A DNA stretch of 64,000 nt from NCBI RefSeq assembly GCF_000225825.1, contig NZ_AGBX01000001.1:62001-126000 (forward strand), in the 5' to 3' direction. This document shows positions 7,780-16,265 of the stretch, piece after piece; the stretch's first letter is position 1, and each line of letters begins with the position of its first letter. This DNA is from Brachybacterium squillarum M-6-3. GTDB lineage: Bacteria > Actinomycetota > Actinomycetes > Actinomycetales > Dermabacteraceae. The notes beneath the pieces are model-generated. The model saw only the letters and a program-made list of their open reading frames with translations, ran no database searches and was not told where the DNA came from. The translations under genes and the position numbers were made by a program.

Positions 7780-8673
7780 ATGGCCAGCCTCTCCCAGTGG
7801 GTGCAGGGCGCCCGCCCCCGCACCCTGCCCGCAGCCGTCGCCCCGGTGGCCGCCGGCACCGGTGCCGCGGTGCAGCAGCTCGCCCTCGACGGCGCGGTGC
7901 CCGCCTCCGTGGTGCTGCCGCGGGCCCTGCTGGCCCTGGCCGTGGCGCTGTGCCTGCAGATCGGCGTGAACTACGCCAACGACTACTCCGACGGCATCCG
8001 CGGCACCGACGACGACCGGGTGGGGCCCTTCCGCCTCACCGGTTCCCGCGCCGCCGCCCCGCGGGCCGTCAAGCGCGCCGCCGTGGGCAGCCTGGCCCTG
8101 GGCGGCCTGTTCGGGCTGATCCTCATCGCGGCGGCCGGCATGTGGTGGGCGCTGGTGATCGGCGCGGCCGCGATCGCCGCGGCCTGGTTCTACACCGGTG
8201 GGAAGAGGCCCTACGGCTATCTGGGTCTCGGGGAGCTGTTCGTCTTCGTGTTCTTCGGGCTGGTGGCCGTCAACGGCTCCGCCTACGCGATCGCCCAGCG
8301 GCCCGGCATCGTGCCGCTGCTGGTCTCGATCGCGATCGGCCTGCTGGCGGTCGCGATCATGCTGACCAACAACCTGCGGGACATCCCCACGGACCGTCTG
8401 GCCGGGAAGCGCACCCTGGCGGTGCGGCTCGGCGACCGCGGCACCCGGATCCTGTTCGCCGTGTGCCTGCTGGCGCCCTTCGCGCTGCTGATCCCGGTGA
8501 TCGCCCACCACTGGCCGGCGGCGATCGCGCTGCTGGCGCTGCCGGCGGCGCTGCGCCCGGTGCGCACGGTGCTGGGCGGAGCCACCGGCCGTGGCCTGAT
8601 CCCGGTGCTGGGGGCGACGGGGAAGCTGGAGCTGCTCTACGCCGTGCTGCTGATGGTGGGTCTGGTCCTCTGA
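7780..8673 (+). CDS. menA: MenA, 1,4-dihydroxy-2-naphthoate polyprenyltransferase
   Basis: A UbiA-superfamily membrane enzyme that attaches the polyprenyl tail to DHNA to give demethylmenaquinone. It is 297 residues long with about eight or nine membrane helices. The first Asp-rich motif is NYANDYSDGIRGTDDDR (residues 64-80). The second is DIPTDRLAGKRTLAVRLGD around residue 200. These bind the Mg-diphosphate of the prenyl donor. An upstream GAGGAGC gives a normal ribosome site. The final methyltransferase (MenG/UbiE) is not in the window. Confidence 0.95.
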   Translation: MASLSQWVQGARPRTLPAAVAPVAAGTGAAVQQLALDGAVPASVVLPRALLALAVALCLQIGVNYANDYSDGIRGTDDDRVGPFRLTGSRAAAPRAVKRAAVGSLALGGLFGLILIAAAGMWWALVIGAAAIAAAWFYTGGKRPYGYLGLGELFVFVFFGLVAVNGSAYAIAQRPGIVPLLVSIAIGLLAVAIMLTNNLRDIPTDRLAGKRTLAVRLGDRGTRILFAVCLLAPFALLIPVIAHHWPAAIALLALPAALRPVRTVLGGATGRGLIPVLGATGKLELLYAVLLMVGLVL

Positions 8674-8689
8674 CCGGTCCGCGGGGCGC

Positions 8690-9103
8690 TCAGCGGCGCT
8701 CGCCCTCGGGCTGCTCCGCGGCGAGGGTCTCCGCCTCCACCTCGTCATCCTCGGGGTCCTGCCCTGCCTGCTCCTCGTCCTGCCCTGCTTGTCCGGGCAG
8801 GCTCGCGGGGCCGCGGCGGTCCTCGGGATCGGCGACGGTGGCGGCGTCCAGCAGGGCGTCCTCCTCCTCGGCGTCCTCATCGACCACGGCGCCGCGGCGC
8901 TCACGGCGGCGCTCGTCGGCGTCCTGCCAGCTGCGGGCGGCGGCCTCCCGGGGGCGGCGCAGGAACAGGATCGACAGCAGCATCGCGATCAGCGCGGCCA
9001 GCAGGCCGGCGAGGATGAGCCCGATGCCGACGGCGCTCAGCACCCACCACAGCACCAGCCACAGGGCCAGGCGGATCACGGAGAACAGGAGCACGGAGCG
9101 CAT
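8690..9103 (-). CDS. DUF4229-type two-helix membrane protein
   Basis: The 137-residue protein has two N-terminal hydrophobic segments (SVLLFSVIRLALWLVLWWVL and IGLILAGLLAALIAMLLSIL). A basic stretch and a highly acidic Glu/Asp-rich tail follow. DUF4229 proteins sit beside menA in many actinobacteria; their function is unknown. The ATG at 9103 lies six bases after TACGCT and no earlier start is plausible. It is convergent with menA, leaving 16 bp. Confidence 0.75.
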   Translation of the reverse strand: MRSVLLFSVIRLALWLVLWWVLSAVGIGLILAGLLAALIAMLLSILFLRRPREAAARSWQDADERRRERRGAVVDEDAEEEDALLDAATVADPEDRRGPASLPGQAGQDEEQAGQDPEDDEVEAETLAAEQPEGERR

Positions 9104-9109
9104 GGGCCC

Positions 9110-9115
9110 AGCGTA
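9110..9115 (-). promoter_or_regulatory. Predicted leaderless -10 of the DUF4229 gene
   Basis: TACGCT on the minus strand is six bases before the ATG at 9103, with no ribosome site between. Confidence 0.45.
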
Positions 9116-9165
9116 GAGGCCGCGGATGGGAGCGGGATGCACACCCCGCGTGCAGGGGCCGCCCC

Positions 9166-9171
9166 TAGACT
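9166..9171 (+). promoter_or_regulatory. Predicted leaderless -10 of the PLD_N-type gene
   Basis: TAGACT is six bases before the ATG at 9178, with no ribosome site between. Confidence 0.45.
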
Positions 9172-9177
9172 CGGGGC

Positions 9178-9540
9178 ATGGCACGTGCTCTCCTCGCCAT
9201 CGTCTCGGTCGGCCTGACCGTCTTCGCGCTGGCCGACTGCATTCAGACGCACGAGTCCCGCCTGCGGGGCCTGCCGCGGTGGGCGTGGATCGTGCTGATC
9301 GTGCTGATCCCCTGGGTGGGCCCGCTCACCTGGATGCTGATCGGCAAGGAGCGCGGGGAGGACGGCGGCACCGCGACGCGGCGCAGCCCCCGTCGGCAGG
9401 GCCCGCTGGCTCCCGACGACGACCCCGAGTTCCTGCGTCGCCTGGACGAGGACATCCGCCGCGAGCGCCGGGACCGGCGCCGCGAGCAGGGAGACGACGA
9501 CGGCGGGGACGGCACCGCGGGTCGCGCCGGCACCGGCTGA
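9178..9540 (+). CDS. PLDc_N-type small membrane protein
   Basis: The 120-residue protein has two membrane helices. The second carries the PLDc_N signature PRWAWIVLIVLIPWVGPLTW followed by MLIGK. A charged Arg/Asp-rich cytosolic tail follows. This module is the N-terminal anchor of cardiolipin synthases, but here no phospholipase domain follows. The protein is therefore a stand-alone membrane protein of unknown role, common in actinobacteria. Confidence 0.75.
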   Translation: MARALLAIVSVGLTVFALADCIQTHESRLRGLPRWAWIVLIVLIPWVGPLTWMLIGKERGEDGGTATRRSPRRQGPLAPDDDPEFLRRLDEDIRRERRDRRREQGDDDGGDGTAGRAGTG

Positions 9541-9588
9541 GCGAGGCCCCGCGGGTTCGGAGGCTCCGTCGGCCGGCGCTGCTCCGGC

Positions 9589-10632
9589 TCAGAGCCCCGA
9601 GTAGGAGTGCAGGCCGTTGATGACGGTGTTGACGATCGTGTAGTTGAAGACCACGGCGGTGAAGCCGGCCAGGGCCAGCCAGGCGGCGCGGCTGCCGCGG
9701 AAGCCGCCGGTGGCGCGGGCGTGCAGGTAGGCGGCGTAGATCACCCAGATGATGAAGGTCCACACCTCCTTGGGGTCCCAGCCCCAGTAGCGGCCCCAGG
9801 CGTCGCGCGCCCAGATCGCCCCGAAGATGAGGGTGAAGGTCCAGCAGACGAAGGCCACGGAGTGGATGCGGAAGCTCAGCGCCTCGAGGCTGGTCGAGGA
9901 GGGCAGACGGTCCAGCACCCGGCCGAATCCGCCCCAGTGGGCGGGATCGGCCTCGCCCTCGGTGCGGCGGGCGGCCAGGGCGCGCTCGTGGCGGGCGGTG
10001 AGCAGCTGCATCGCGGCGACCACGGCGCCGAGGATCGACAGGGCGGTGGCGAGCACGGCGACGCCGATGTGGATGACCAGCCAGTGGGAGTTCTGCAGGC
10101 TGGGGGTGAGCTCCGCGGCGGGCACGATCCAGAAGGTCTGCGCGGCCAGCAGGAGCAGCAGCACGGGGCCGACGACGAAGGTGCCGAGCGAGCGCAGCTC
10201 GCGGCGGCGCAGCGAGAAGATCAGGAAGGCGAGCATCACCACGGCGGAGCTGGTGGTCGCGAACTCGTACATGTTGGCCCAGGGCACGCGGGCGGTGGCC
10301 ACGGCCCGCAGCACCACGCCGAGGGCGTGCAGCACCACGGCGGCGGAGCTGAGCAGGAAGGCGAAGGTCTGCGGGGACATGGATCCCGGGGCGGCCGGCT
10401 GCTCGGCGGGGGCCTCGGGCTCGGGCCGCTCCCCCGCCGCGTCACCGGGGCCGGCGCCGACGGTGGCGGGCACGGCGGCCTCGGCGCGGTCCTTCGCCTC
10501 CAGCCGGGCGTCGCTGCGGCGCTGCGAGGTGGAGGCGAGGTCGGCGGCGAAGCCGAGCAGCGCGAGCACGTACAGCACGATCGCGATGACGATGGAGAGG
10601 TTGGCGACCTCGGCCAGCTGCTGATCGATCAC
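9589..10632 (-). CDS. ccsB: CcsB/ResC, cytochrome c synthase haem-handling subunit
   Basis: A 347-residue polytopic membrane protein of the CcmC/CcsA/ResC family, the haem-exporting partner of ResB in system II cytochrome c maturation. The haem-handling WGWDPKEVW signature lies near the C-terminus, and the conserved His residues sit in flanking helices. A low-complexity Pro/Glu insert is present between the first and second helices. The GTG start at 10632 overlaps the resB stop by four bases (GTGA). It is last in the operon that begins at 14456. Confidence 0.92.
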   Translation of the reverse strand: MIDQQLAEVANLSIVIAIVLYVLALLGFAADLASTSQRRSDARLEAKDRAEAAVPATVGAGPGDAAGERPEPEAPAEQPAAPGSMSPQTFAFLLSSAAVVLHALGVVLRAVATARVPWANMYEFATTSSAVVMLAFLIFSLRRRELRSLGTFVVGPVLLLLLAAQTFWIVPAAELTPSLQNSHWLVIHIGVAVLATALSILGAVVAAMQLLTARHERALAARRTEGEADPAHWGGFGRVLDRLPSSTSLEALSFRIHSVAFVCWTFTLIFGAIWARDAWGRYWGWDPKEVWTFIIWVIYAAYLHARATGGFRGSRAAWLALAGFTAVVFNYTIVNTVINGLHSYSGL

Positions 10633-12404
10633 GGGGTGTCCCTCCCGGGGGTGGTGTCCTCCGCCGCGGACGGGGGATCGTCCGTGGGGGTCGTCTGCTC
10701 ATCCTGCCCCGCGGACAGCCGCGCGGCCAGGGCGTGCACGTCGTCCTCGAGGGACGGGTCGTCGCTGCGGGCCAGCCCGGCGACCTCCATCACGGCGCCG
10801 CCTCCCTCGCGGGGCAGCACCCGCACCCACACCCGGCGGCGGGGCACGAACAGCGAGGCGATCAGGCCGGCGACGGCGGTGAGGGCGCCGATCAGCACCC
10901 AGCGCTCGAAGGGGTCGTGGGCCACGTCGAAGGCGGCGTAGCGGCGCACCCCGTCGAAGCTGAGGGTGGAGCCGTCCGGCAGGGTGATCTCCTCGCCCTG
11001 GTAGAGCCGCACCAGGACGGGGGTGTCCTCGCCCTCCTCGGTGAGCGGCTCCAGCGTGGAGACGTCGACCTCGTAGGCGTTGGGCAGCTCGTCGCCGTCC
11101 AGGCCCAGGTCGCCCTGGTAGACGGTGACCACGACCTGCGGGTCCAGCAGATCGGGGTAGACGGAGTGGGGGCCGTTCTCGTCGATCTCGCCGGTGGGCA
11201 GGAAGTAGCCGACGACGGCGGTCTGTTCGGGCTGGGCGTCGGGGGCCTTCATCACCAGCTGCGAGGTGTAGCCGGTGTCGCCGAGCGGCACGGTGATCTG
11301 CGGACCCTCGGCGACGACGTTGCCCTCGGGGTCGGTGAGGGTGACCTCGGGGGCGTAGCCGTTGCCGAGCAGGTACATGGAGGCGCCCTCGACCCGCAGC
11401 GGCCTGTTGACCTCGACGGTCTGGGTGGTGGGCTCCCCGTCGGGGGTCACCACGGACACGTCGGCCTCGAAGCTGGTGGGCTGGCCGAAGTTCTGCGGGG
11501 TCTGGGTGGTGTTGTAGGTGGCCCGGAAGTCGTCCAGGGTGAGCTGGAAGGAGGGGAGGTCGGCGCTGTCGTACCAGGCGCCGGACTCGAAGGAGTCGTA
11601 CTGGGTGAGCGAGTTGGAGAAGCCGCCGCCCTCGATCACGGTGATCTGGCCGCGGTAGGAGGTGAGCTGGCCGCCGGCGATGCAGACCAGCACCACCACC
11701 AGGGAGACGTGGAACAGCAGGTTGCCGGTCTCGCGCAGCAGGCCGCGCTCGGCGCTGACGGAGGCGGCGCCGCGGGCCTCCTCGCGCCGCTCGGTGCGGT
11801 AGCGGGAGCGGCGCAGGGACTTCTGCGCGGCCGCGAGCAGCTCCTCGGCGTCCGCCCCGGGCAGCTCCACCCGGGTGTGGCCGACGAAGCGGGTCAGCCT
11901 GGCGGGGGTGCGCGGGGGCTTCGAGCGCAGCTGACGGGCGTGGACCATCACCCGCGGGACGATGCAGCCGATCAGGGAGACGAACAGCAGCAGGTAGATG
12001 GCGGAGAACCAGGGGGAGCTGAAGACCTCGAAGAAGCCCAGGGTGTCCAGGATCTCGCCCCAGCGACCGTTCTCGGCGAGGTACTGCTCGGTCAGCGCGG
12101 GGTTCACGCTGCGCTGCGGGTAGAGGGAGCCGGGGACGGCGGCGACGGCCAGCAGCATGAGCAGCACCAGGGCGGTCTGCATGCTGGTGAGCTGGCGCCA
12201 GAGGAACAGCAGGGTGCCCCGCAGCCCGAGCGCGGGGACGCTCACGGGGGCCTGCTTGCTGGACCAGCGGCCGGAGGTCTCCCCCGAGGCGTCGGAGGCG
12301 ACCTGGCTGTCCGGGGCCTGCTCACCCGCGGGCTCCTCGGCCGGGACGTTCTCAGCCGGAGCCTTGTCAGCGGGGCTGCGGTCCGTGCGGTTCTTGCGCG
12401 CCAT
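10629..12404 (-). CDS. resB: ResB/Ccs1, cytochrome c biogenesis protein
   Basis: The ResB half of the system II cytochrome c synthase, which delivers apocytochrome and ligates haem outside the membrane with CcsB. After a disordered Glu/Ala-rich N-terminus, membrane helices carry the TALVLLMLLAVAAVPGSLYP signature. A large extracytoplasmic beta domain and a last helix (WVLIGALTAVAGLIASLFVP) follow. The C-terminal tail is acidic. The ATG at 12404 overlaps the ccdA stop (TGATG); a GTG three bases earlier is an alternative start. Confidence 0.93.
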   Translation of the reverse strand: MARKNRTDRSPADKAPAENVPAEEPAGEQAPDSQVASDASGETSGRWSSKQAPVSVPALGLRGTLLFLWRQLTSMQTALVLLMLLAVAAVPGSLYPQRSVNPALTEQYLAENGRWGEILDTLGFFEVFSSPWFSAIYLLLFVSLIGCIVPRVMVHARQLRSKPPRTPARLTRFVGHTRVELPGADAEELLAAAQKSLRRSRYRTERREEARGAASVSAERGLLRETGNLLFHVSLVVVLVCIAGGQLTSYRGQITVIEGGGFSNSLTQYDSFESGAWYDSADLPSFQLTLDDFRATYNTTQTPQNFGQPTSFEADVSVVTPDGEPTTQTVEVNRPLRVEGASMYLLGNGYAPEVTLTDPEGNVVAEGPQITVPLGDTGYTSQLVMKAPDAQPEQTAVVGYFLPTGEIDENGPHSVYPDLLDPQVVVTVYQGDLGLDGDELPNAYEVDVSTLEPLTEEGEDTPVLVRLYQGEEITLPDGSTLSFDGVRRYAAFDVAHDPFERWVLIGALTAVAGLIASLFVPRRRVWVRVLPREGGGAVMEVAGLARSDDPSLEDDVHALAARLSAGQDEQTTPTDDPPSAAEDTTPGRDTP

Positions 12405-13231
12405 CACACCACCGGGTCGAAGGTCGAGATCACGGTACCCAGATCATTCATCCAGGCGGTCCACTGGCCGGTCAGCAGCAGCACGCCGATCGCGATCAGC
12501 AGCGCCCCGGAGAGCAGGCCGATGGTGCGACGGTGCCGGGTGAGGGCCCGGGACAGGCCCAGCGCGCGCTCGAAGAGCAGGGCGAAGAGCACGAAGGGGA
12601 TGCCGAGGCCGAGTGAGTAGGCCAGGGCGAGGATGCCGCCGCGCAGGGCGGCCCCGCCGCCCGCGCCGCCGTCCAGGGACAGCGCGACGATCGCGGCGTA
12701 GGTGGGTCCGATGCAGGGCGTCCAGCTGAGCCCGAAGACCAGGCCCATCACGGGAGCGCCCCACAGGCCCGGGTCGGGCTTGCGGCCCTGCAGCCGGGCG
12801 GTGCCGGACAGGGCCGGGAACACGCCCATGAACAGCAGGCCCATGGCGATGACGACCACCCCGGCGATGCGGGTGATCCACACCTGATGGGCCTGCAGCA
12901 GGTAGCCGAGGGTCCCGGCGAAGCCGCCGAGGATCATGAACACGACGGTGAAGCCTGCCACGAACAGGGCCGAGCCGAGCAGCATCCGGGTGCGGGAGCT
13001 GCGGCCCGCTCCCCCGCTGCCCCCGCGGGGCGCCTGCGCGCCGACGGTGCCTGCGGTGGCGCCCTGCCCGGCCAGGCCGGAGACGTAGCCGAGGTAACCG
13101 GGCACGACGGGCAGCACGCAGGGCGAGAGGAAGGCGACCAGGCCCGCGGCCGCCGCGACGGCCACCGCGAGCAGCAGGGAGCCGGAGAGCGCGGTGGCGG
13201 AGAAGGCGGAGCCGAGGTCGGAGAGGTTCAC
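12404..13231 (-). CDS. ccdA: CcdA, transmembrane thiol-disulfide carrier
   Basis: It moves reducing equivalents across the membrane to keep apocytochrome c haem-binding cysteines reduced. The 275-residue protein has six or more helices. The first active Cys is in LSPCVLPVVPGYLGYVSGL, and the second is in GLSWTPCIGPTYAAI. An insert rich in Gly/Arg lies between helices 1 and 2. The GTG start at 13231 overlaps the stop of the upstream TlpA-like gene by four bases. Confidence 0.94.
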   Translation of the reverse strand: MNLSDLGSAFSATALSGSLLLAVAVAAAAGLVAFLSPCVLPVVPGYLGYVSGLAGQGATAGTVGAQAPRGGSGGAGRSSRTRMLLGSALFVAGFTVVFMILGGFAGTLGYLLQAHQVWITRIAGVVVIAMGLLFMGVFPALSGTARLQGRKPDPGLWGAPVMGLVFGLSWTPCIGPTYAAIVALSLDGGAGGGAALRGGILALAYSLGLGIPFVLFALLFERALGLSRALTRHRRTIGLLSGALLIAIGVLLLTGQWTAWMNDLGTVISTFDPVV

Positions 13232-13812
13232 TGCTCCTCCAGCACCGCGTCGATCATGGCGCGCAGCACGGAGGGGTCGGCGGCACCGGAGATGCGTCCG
13301 GCCACCCGACCCTCGGGGTCGAGCACGAGGGTGGAGGGCACCGCATTGGGGGCCACCTCGCCGCGGAGGTCGTACATGATGCTGGCGTCGAGGTCGGGCA
13401 ACGAGGGGTAGGTGATGCCGTACTGCTCCTCGAAGGCCTGGGCGGGCCCGACCTCGTCGCGCACGTTGACACCGATGAAGGAGACGCCGCGGTCGGCGTA
13501 GTCCTCGTGGATGGCCTGCAGCTCGGGGGCCTCCTTGCGACAGGGCGGGCAGGAGGCGTACCAGACGTTGACGATCAGCACCTCGCCGCGGGCGTCCGCG
13601 GCGGCGAAGTCCTCCCCCGCGTAGGTGGTGCCGGAGAACTCGAGGGCCTCGCCCCGGTCGGCGGGCTCGATCTCGGTGGTGACGCCGTCGCCGGAGACGT
13701 AGCCGGTCTCGTAGCGCTCGGAGGTGTCGGTGCCACCGCAGGCGGCCAGCAGGGCGGTCCCGGCGAGGGACCCGGCAGCGGCGAGCAGGCGGCGGCGGGA
13801 GGGGCCGCTCAC
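13228..13812 (-). CDS. TlpA/ResA-like lipoprotein thiol-disulfide oxidoreductase
   Basis: It is probably the extracytoplasmic reductant of apocytochrome c, receiving electrons from CcdA. The 194 residues begin with a twin-arginine-like signal (SRRRLLAAAGSLAGTALLAA) ending in a lipobox cysteine. The thioredoxin domain has the catalytic pair in WYASCPPCRKEAP and the cis-Pro region NAVPSTLVLD. The GTG start at 13812 overlaps the preceding phosphatase stop by four bases, showing translational coupling through the whole operon. Confidence 0.9.
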   Translation of the reverse strand: MSGPSRRRLLAAAGSLAGTALLAACGGTDTSERYETGYVSGDGVTTEIEPADRGEALEFSGTTYAGEDFAAADARGEVLIVNVWYASCPPCRKEAPELQAIHEDYADRGVSFIGVNVRDEVGPAQAFEEQYGITYPSLPDLDASIMYDLRGEVAPNAVPSTLVLDPEGRVAGRISGAADPSVLRAMIDAVLEEQ

Positions 13813-14456
13813 GTGAGCTTCCCGCCGGTGGCGTCGACCGCGTCGGCGTAGAGCTCGGCGGCGGGCTCGGCGTAGTCGACCCCGGCCAGGTGGGGGCCGA
13901 CGAAGCGGAAGCTGGTCACGGAGCACAGGCCGCACTGGCGGCGGCGGGGGTCGTGCACGAGGGGCTTGCCCTGGGCGCTGCGGCGGGTGAGCCAGATGGG
14001 CAGCTGGTGCAGCACGAGCACGGCCTCGTGACCTTCGGCCTCGGCGCGCGCGGCGTGCATGGCGGCGGTGACCCGCTCGACCTGCGCGGCGTAGGGCTCC
14101 CCCCAGGAGGGCTTCAGCGGGTTCACGAAGTGGCGCCAGTTGCGGGGATCGGTGAAGCGGGCCTCGCCGTGGCCCATGCGCTGGCCCTCGAAGTGGTTGG
14201 CGGACTCGATGAGCCGCTGGTCCGTCTCGACGGGCAGGTCGTGGGGTGCGGCGATGGGGGCCGCGGTCTGCTGGGCCCGCAGCAGCGGGGAGGCGCGCAC
14301 GAGCGTCACGTCGCGATCGGCCAGGTGTCCCCCGGCCAGCTCGGCCATCGCCTCCCCGCGCTCGCTGAGGCGGTACCCGGGCAGGCGTCCGTAGAGGATC
14401 CGCTCGGGATTGTGCACCTCGCCGTGGCGGACGAGGTGGACGGTGGTGGTGGTCAT
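13809..14456 (-). CDS. Histidine phosphatase family (phosphoglycerate mutase-like) protein
   Basis: A 215-residue branch-1 histidine phosphatase. The RHG motif with the phosphorylated His is at residues 10-12 (HLVRHGEVHNPE). The second Arg region is LVRASPLLRAQQT. EALLVLHQL-type sequence near residue 130 holds the C-terminal His. The substrate cannot be read from sequence. This gene heads the cytochrome c maturation operon, as in many actinobacteria, but no direct role in it is known to me. GGAGGAAG upstream gives a ribosome site. Confidence 0.85.
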   Translation of the reverse strand: MTTTTVHLVRHGEVHNPERILYGRLPGYRLSERGEAMAELAGGHLADRDVTLVRASPLLRAQQTAAPIAAPHDLPVETDQRLIESANHFEGQRMGHGEARFTDPRNWRHFVNPLKPSWGEPYAAQVERVTAAMHAARAEAEGHEAVLVLHQLPIWLTRRSAQGKPLVHDPRRRQCGLCSVTSFRFVGPHLAGVDYAEPAAELYADAVDATGGKLT

Positions 14457-14514
14457 CGGTGGGCTTCCTCCGTGGGGCTCGCAGCGGCCTCACGGTACCA
14501 ACCGAACCTGCGGA

Positions 14515-15066
14515 TCAGCCCGGGGCGGACTCGTCCTCGTGAGCAGGCGGACACCCCAGGTCGATGGGTGCGTCGGCGGGCAGCGTGCGCCCGAGGATGC
14601 GACCCAGCTCGAGGAAGTCGTCGTGGCCGACGACGTCCAGCAGCAGCTCGCGCACGGAGCGCACGTGGGTGGGGGCCGCGGCGTGCAGCAGCGCCCGCCC
14701 GGACTCGGTCAGCTGGGCCTGACGACCGCGGCCGTCCTCGGCGCAGCGCACCCGCTCCACCAGCCCGCGCCGTTCCATGCGGGAGACGGTGTGGGTGAGG
14801 CGGGAGCGGGAGTGGACCACCTTGTCGGCGAGGTCGGACATCCGGATGGCGCCTCCCTCGGTCTCGGACAGGCGCACCAGGATCTCGTACTCGGCCAGGG
14901 ACAGGTCGATCTCGGGATCCTGCCCCAGCACCTCGGCGAGGCGCTCGGTCAGCAGGGTGGTCGCGTACAGGAACCGGCGCCAGGCCTCCTGCTCGTCACG
15001 GCTGAGCCACAGCTCCTCCGGGGTCGACGCCCCGGAATGCCCCGCGGTTGACAACGTGGCATGCAT
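14515..15066 (-). CDS. MarR-family transcriptional regulator
   Basis: The 183-residue winged-helix repressor contains the recognition helix MSDLADKVVHSRSRLTHTVS and the wing (GLVERVRCAEDGRGRQAQLT). The ATG at 15066 was preferred because AGGAGAA lies eight bases upstream; an in-frame ATG at 15114 has no ribosome site. It is divergent from yceI and shares a 126-bp regulatory region with an inverted repeat. Autoregulation and control of yceI are likely but inferred. Confidence 0.88.
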   Translation of the reverse strand: MHATLSTAGHSGASTPEELWLSRDEQEAWRRFLYATTLLTERLAEVLGQDPEIDLSLAEYEILVRLSETEGGAIRMSDLADKVVHSRSRLTHTVSRMERRGLVERVRCAEDGRGRQAQLTESGRALLHAAAPTHVRSVRELLLDVVGHDDFLELGRILGRTLPADAPIDLGCPPAHEDESAPG

Positions 15067-15112
15067 CACGTTCTCCTGTTCTCTCGGGAGCCCCATCTTG
15101 TCAGACCTCTCC

Positions 15113-15127
15113 AATCTAGTTTAGATT
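15113..15127. promoter_or_regulatory. Candidate MarR operator between marR and yceI
   Basis: A perfect inverted repeat, AATCTA-GTT-TAGATT, sits in the only AT-rich segment of the divergent marR/yceI intergenic region. MarR proteins usually bind such short palindromes next to their own gene. Confidence 0.55.
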
Positions 15128-15192
15128 TCAAACATAAGCCAGCGGGTGGGTGAGCCCGACCTGCTGGGCATATCGTCACAAAGGAGAACCCC

Positions 15193-15723
15193 ATGAGCGA
15201 CCTCACTCCCGGAACGTGGACGCTGGACCCCGCCCACACCACCGTCGGCTTCACCGTCCGTCACGCCGGCATCTCGAAGGTGCGCGGCACCTTCGGCGAC
15301 CTCGAGGGCACCCTCGTCGTGGGCCAGGGCGGCGATGACCTGCGATTCGAGGCCACCCTGCAGACCGCCTCGGTCTCCACCGGCAACGCCGACCGCGACG
15401 GTCACCTCAAGAGCGCCGACTTCTTCGACGCCGAGACCTTCCCCGAGATCCGCTTCGTCTCCACCGAGATCTCCGGCGACTCCCTCACCGGCGAGCTGAC
15501 CATCCGCGACGTCACCAAGCCGGTCACCCTCGACTTCTCCTACGAGGGCGCCGCCACCGATCCCTTCGGCACCTACCGTGCGGGCTTCACCGGCGAGACC
15601 ACCATCTCCCGTAAGGAGTTCGGGCTGACCTGGAACGCCGCCCTCGAGGCCGGCGGCGTGCTGGTCTCCGACGAGGTGAAGATCCAGATCGAGGCCGAGT
15701 TCACGGCTCCCGCCGCCGCCTGA
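15193..15723 (+). CDS. YceI-family (lipocalin-like, isoprenoid-binding) protein
   Basis: The 176-residue single YceI domain begins WTLDPAHTTVGFTVRHAGIS and continues with VRGTFGDLEGTLVVG and the middle SVSTGNADRDGHLKSADFFD signature. Family members form a beta-barrel that binds polyisoprenoids, often quinone-like. No signal peptide is present, so it is probably cytosolic. AAAGGAGAA gives a strong ribosome site. Divergent pairing with a MarR regulator is a common actinobacterial arrangement. Confidence 0.92.
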   Translation: MSDLTPGTWTLDPAHTTVGFTVRHAGISKVRGTFGDLEGTLVVGQGGDDLRFEATLQTASVSTGNADRDGHLKSADFFDAETFPEIRFVSTEISGDSLTGELTIRDVTKPVTLDFSYEGAATDPFGTYRAGFTGETTISRKEFGLTWNAALEAGGVLVSDEVKIQIEAEFTAPAAA

Positions 15724-15840
15724 TCCCCCCGGGGAGCCCCGCTCCCCCACGCCCGGGCCGTCCGCTGTCGCAGCGGGCGGCCCGTCGCGCGTCACGTCCT
15801 GTCCTGTCGCGCGTCGTCCCGTCTCGTCCGGACCCCTGGA

Positions 15841-15846
15841 TAGGCT
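15841..15846 (+). promoter_or_regulatory. Predicted leaderless -10 of the glutaredoxin-like gene
   Basis: TAGGCT is seven bases before the ATG at 15854, with no ribosome site between. Confidence 0.45.
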
Positions 15847-15853
15847 CGGCCCC

Positions 15854-16165
15854 ATGAGCAGCCCCCGCATCCCCTCCCCGCACGACCGGGACGCCCGCGT
15901 CCTGTACCTGACCCGGGAGGGCTGCCACCTGTGCGAGGAGGCGCTGCCCGTGGTGCGGGCCGAGGCCGACCGCGCCGGCACCGTGGTGGAGGTGCGCGAC
16001 ATCGACGCCGAGGGCGAGGGCTCGGCCCTGCAGCGCGACTGGGACCACGACGTCCCGGTGGTCATCGTCGACGGCGCCGTGCACGCCCGCTACCGGGTGG
16101 ACGCCGCGGACCTGCGCGGAGCGCTCGCCCGCCGTCCGCTGTGGCGGCGCCTGCTGCGGCGCTGA
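15854..16165 (+). CDS. Glutaredoxin-like thioredoxin-fold protein
   Basis: The 103-residue protein has the DUF836/glutaredoxin pattern. The strand VLYLTREGCHLCEEA holds the redox CHLC pair. VVEVRDIDAEGE follows, then the cis-Pro strand DVPVVIVDGAVHARYRVD. Such small proteins probably reduce cytosolic disulfides, with the partner unknown. A perfect hairpin follows within 45 bases. Confidence 0.85.
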   Translation: MSSPRIPSPHDRDARVLYLTREGCHLCEEALPVVRAEADRAGTVVEVRDIDAEGEGSALQRDWDHDVPVVIVDGAVHARYRVDAADLRGALARRPLWRRLLRR

Positions 16166-16206
16166 GTCCCCACCGCTCACCCCGGGCCCCACAGGCCCCC
16201 GGGCAA

Positions 16207-16240
16207 GGAGAAGCCCCCGCCGTCCGGCGGGGGCTTCTCC
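16207..16240. terminator. Bidirectional terminator hairpin
   Basis: A 15-bp perfect stem (GGAGAAGCCCCCGCC and its complement) with a four-base loop lies between the convergent glutaredoxin-like and bTHX genes. It could end both transcripts. Confidence 0.8.
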
Positions 16241-16265
16241 GTGCGAGACCGGTGGTCTCAGGCGC

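Noticed and set aside
9589-14456. CcsB/ResB operon as a complete respiratory cytochrome locus
   Set aside because: Only maturation proteins are encoded; no cytochrome c or oxidase subunit is in the window.
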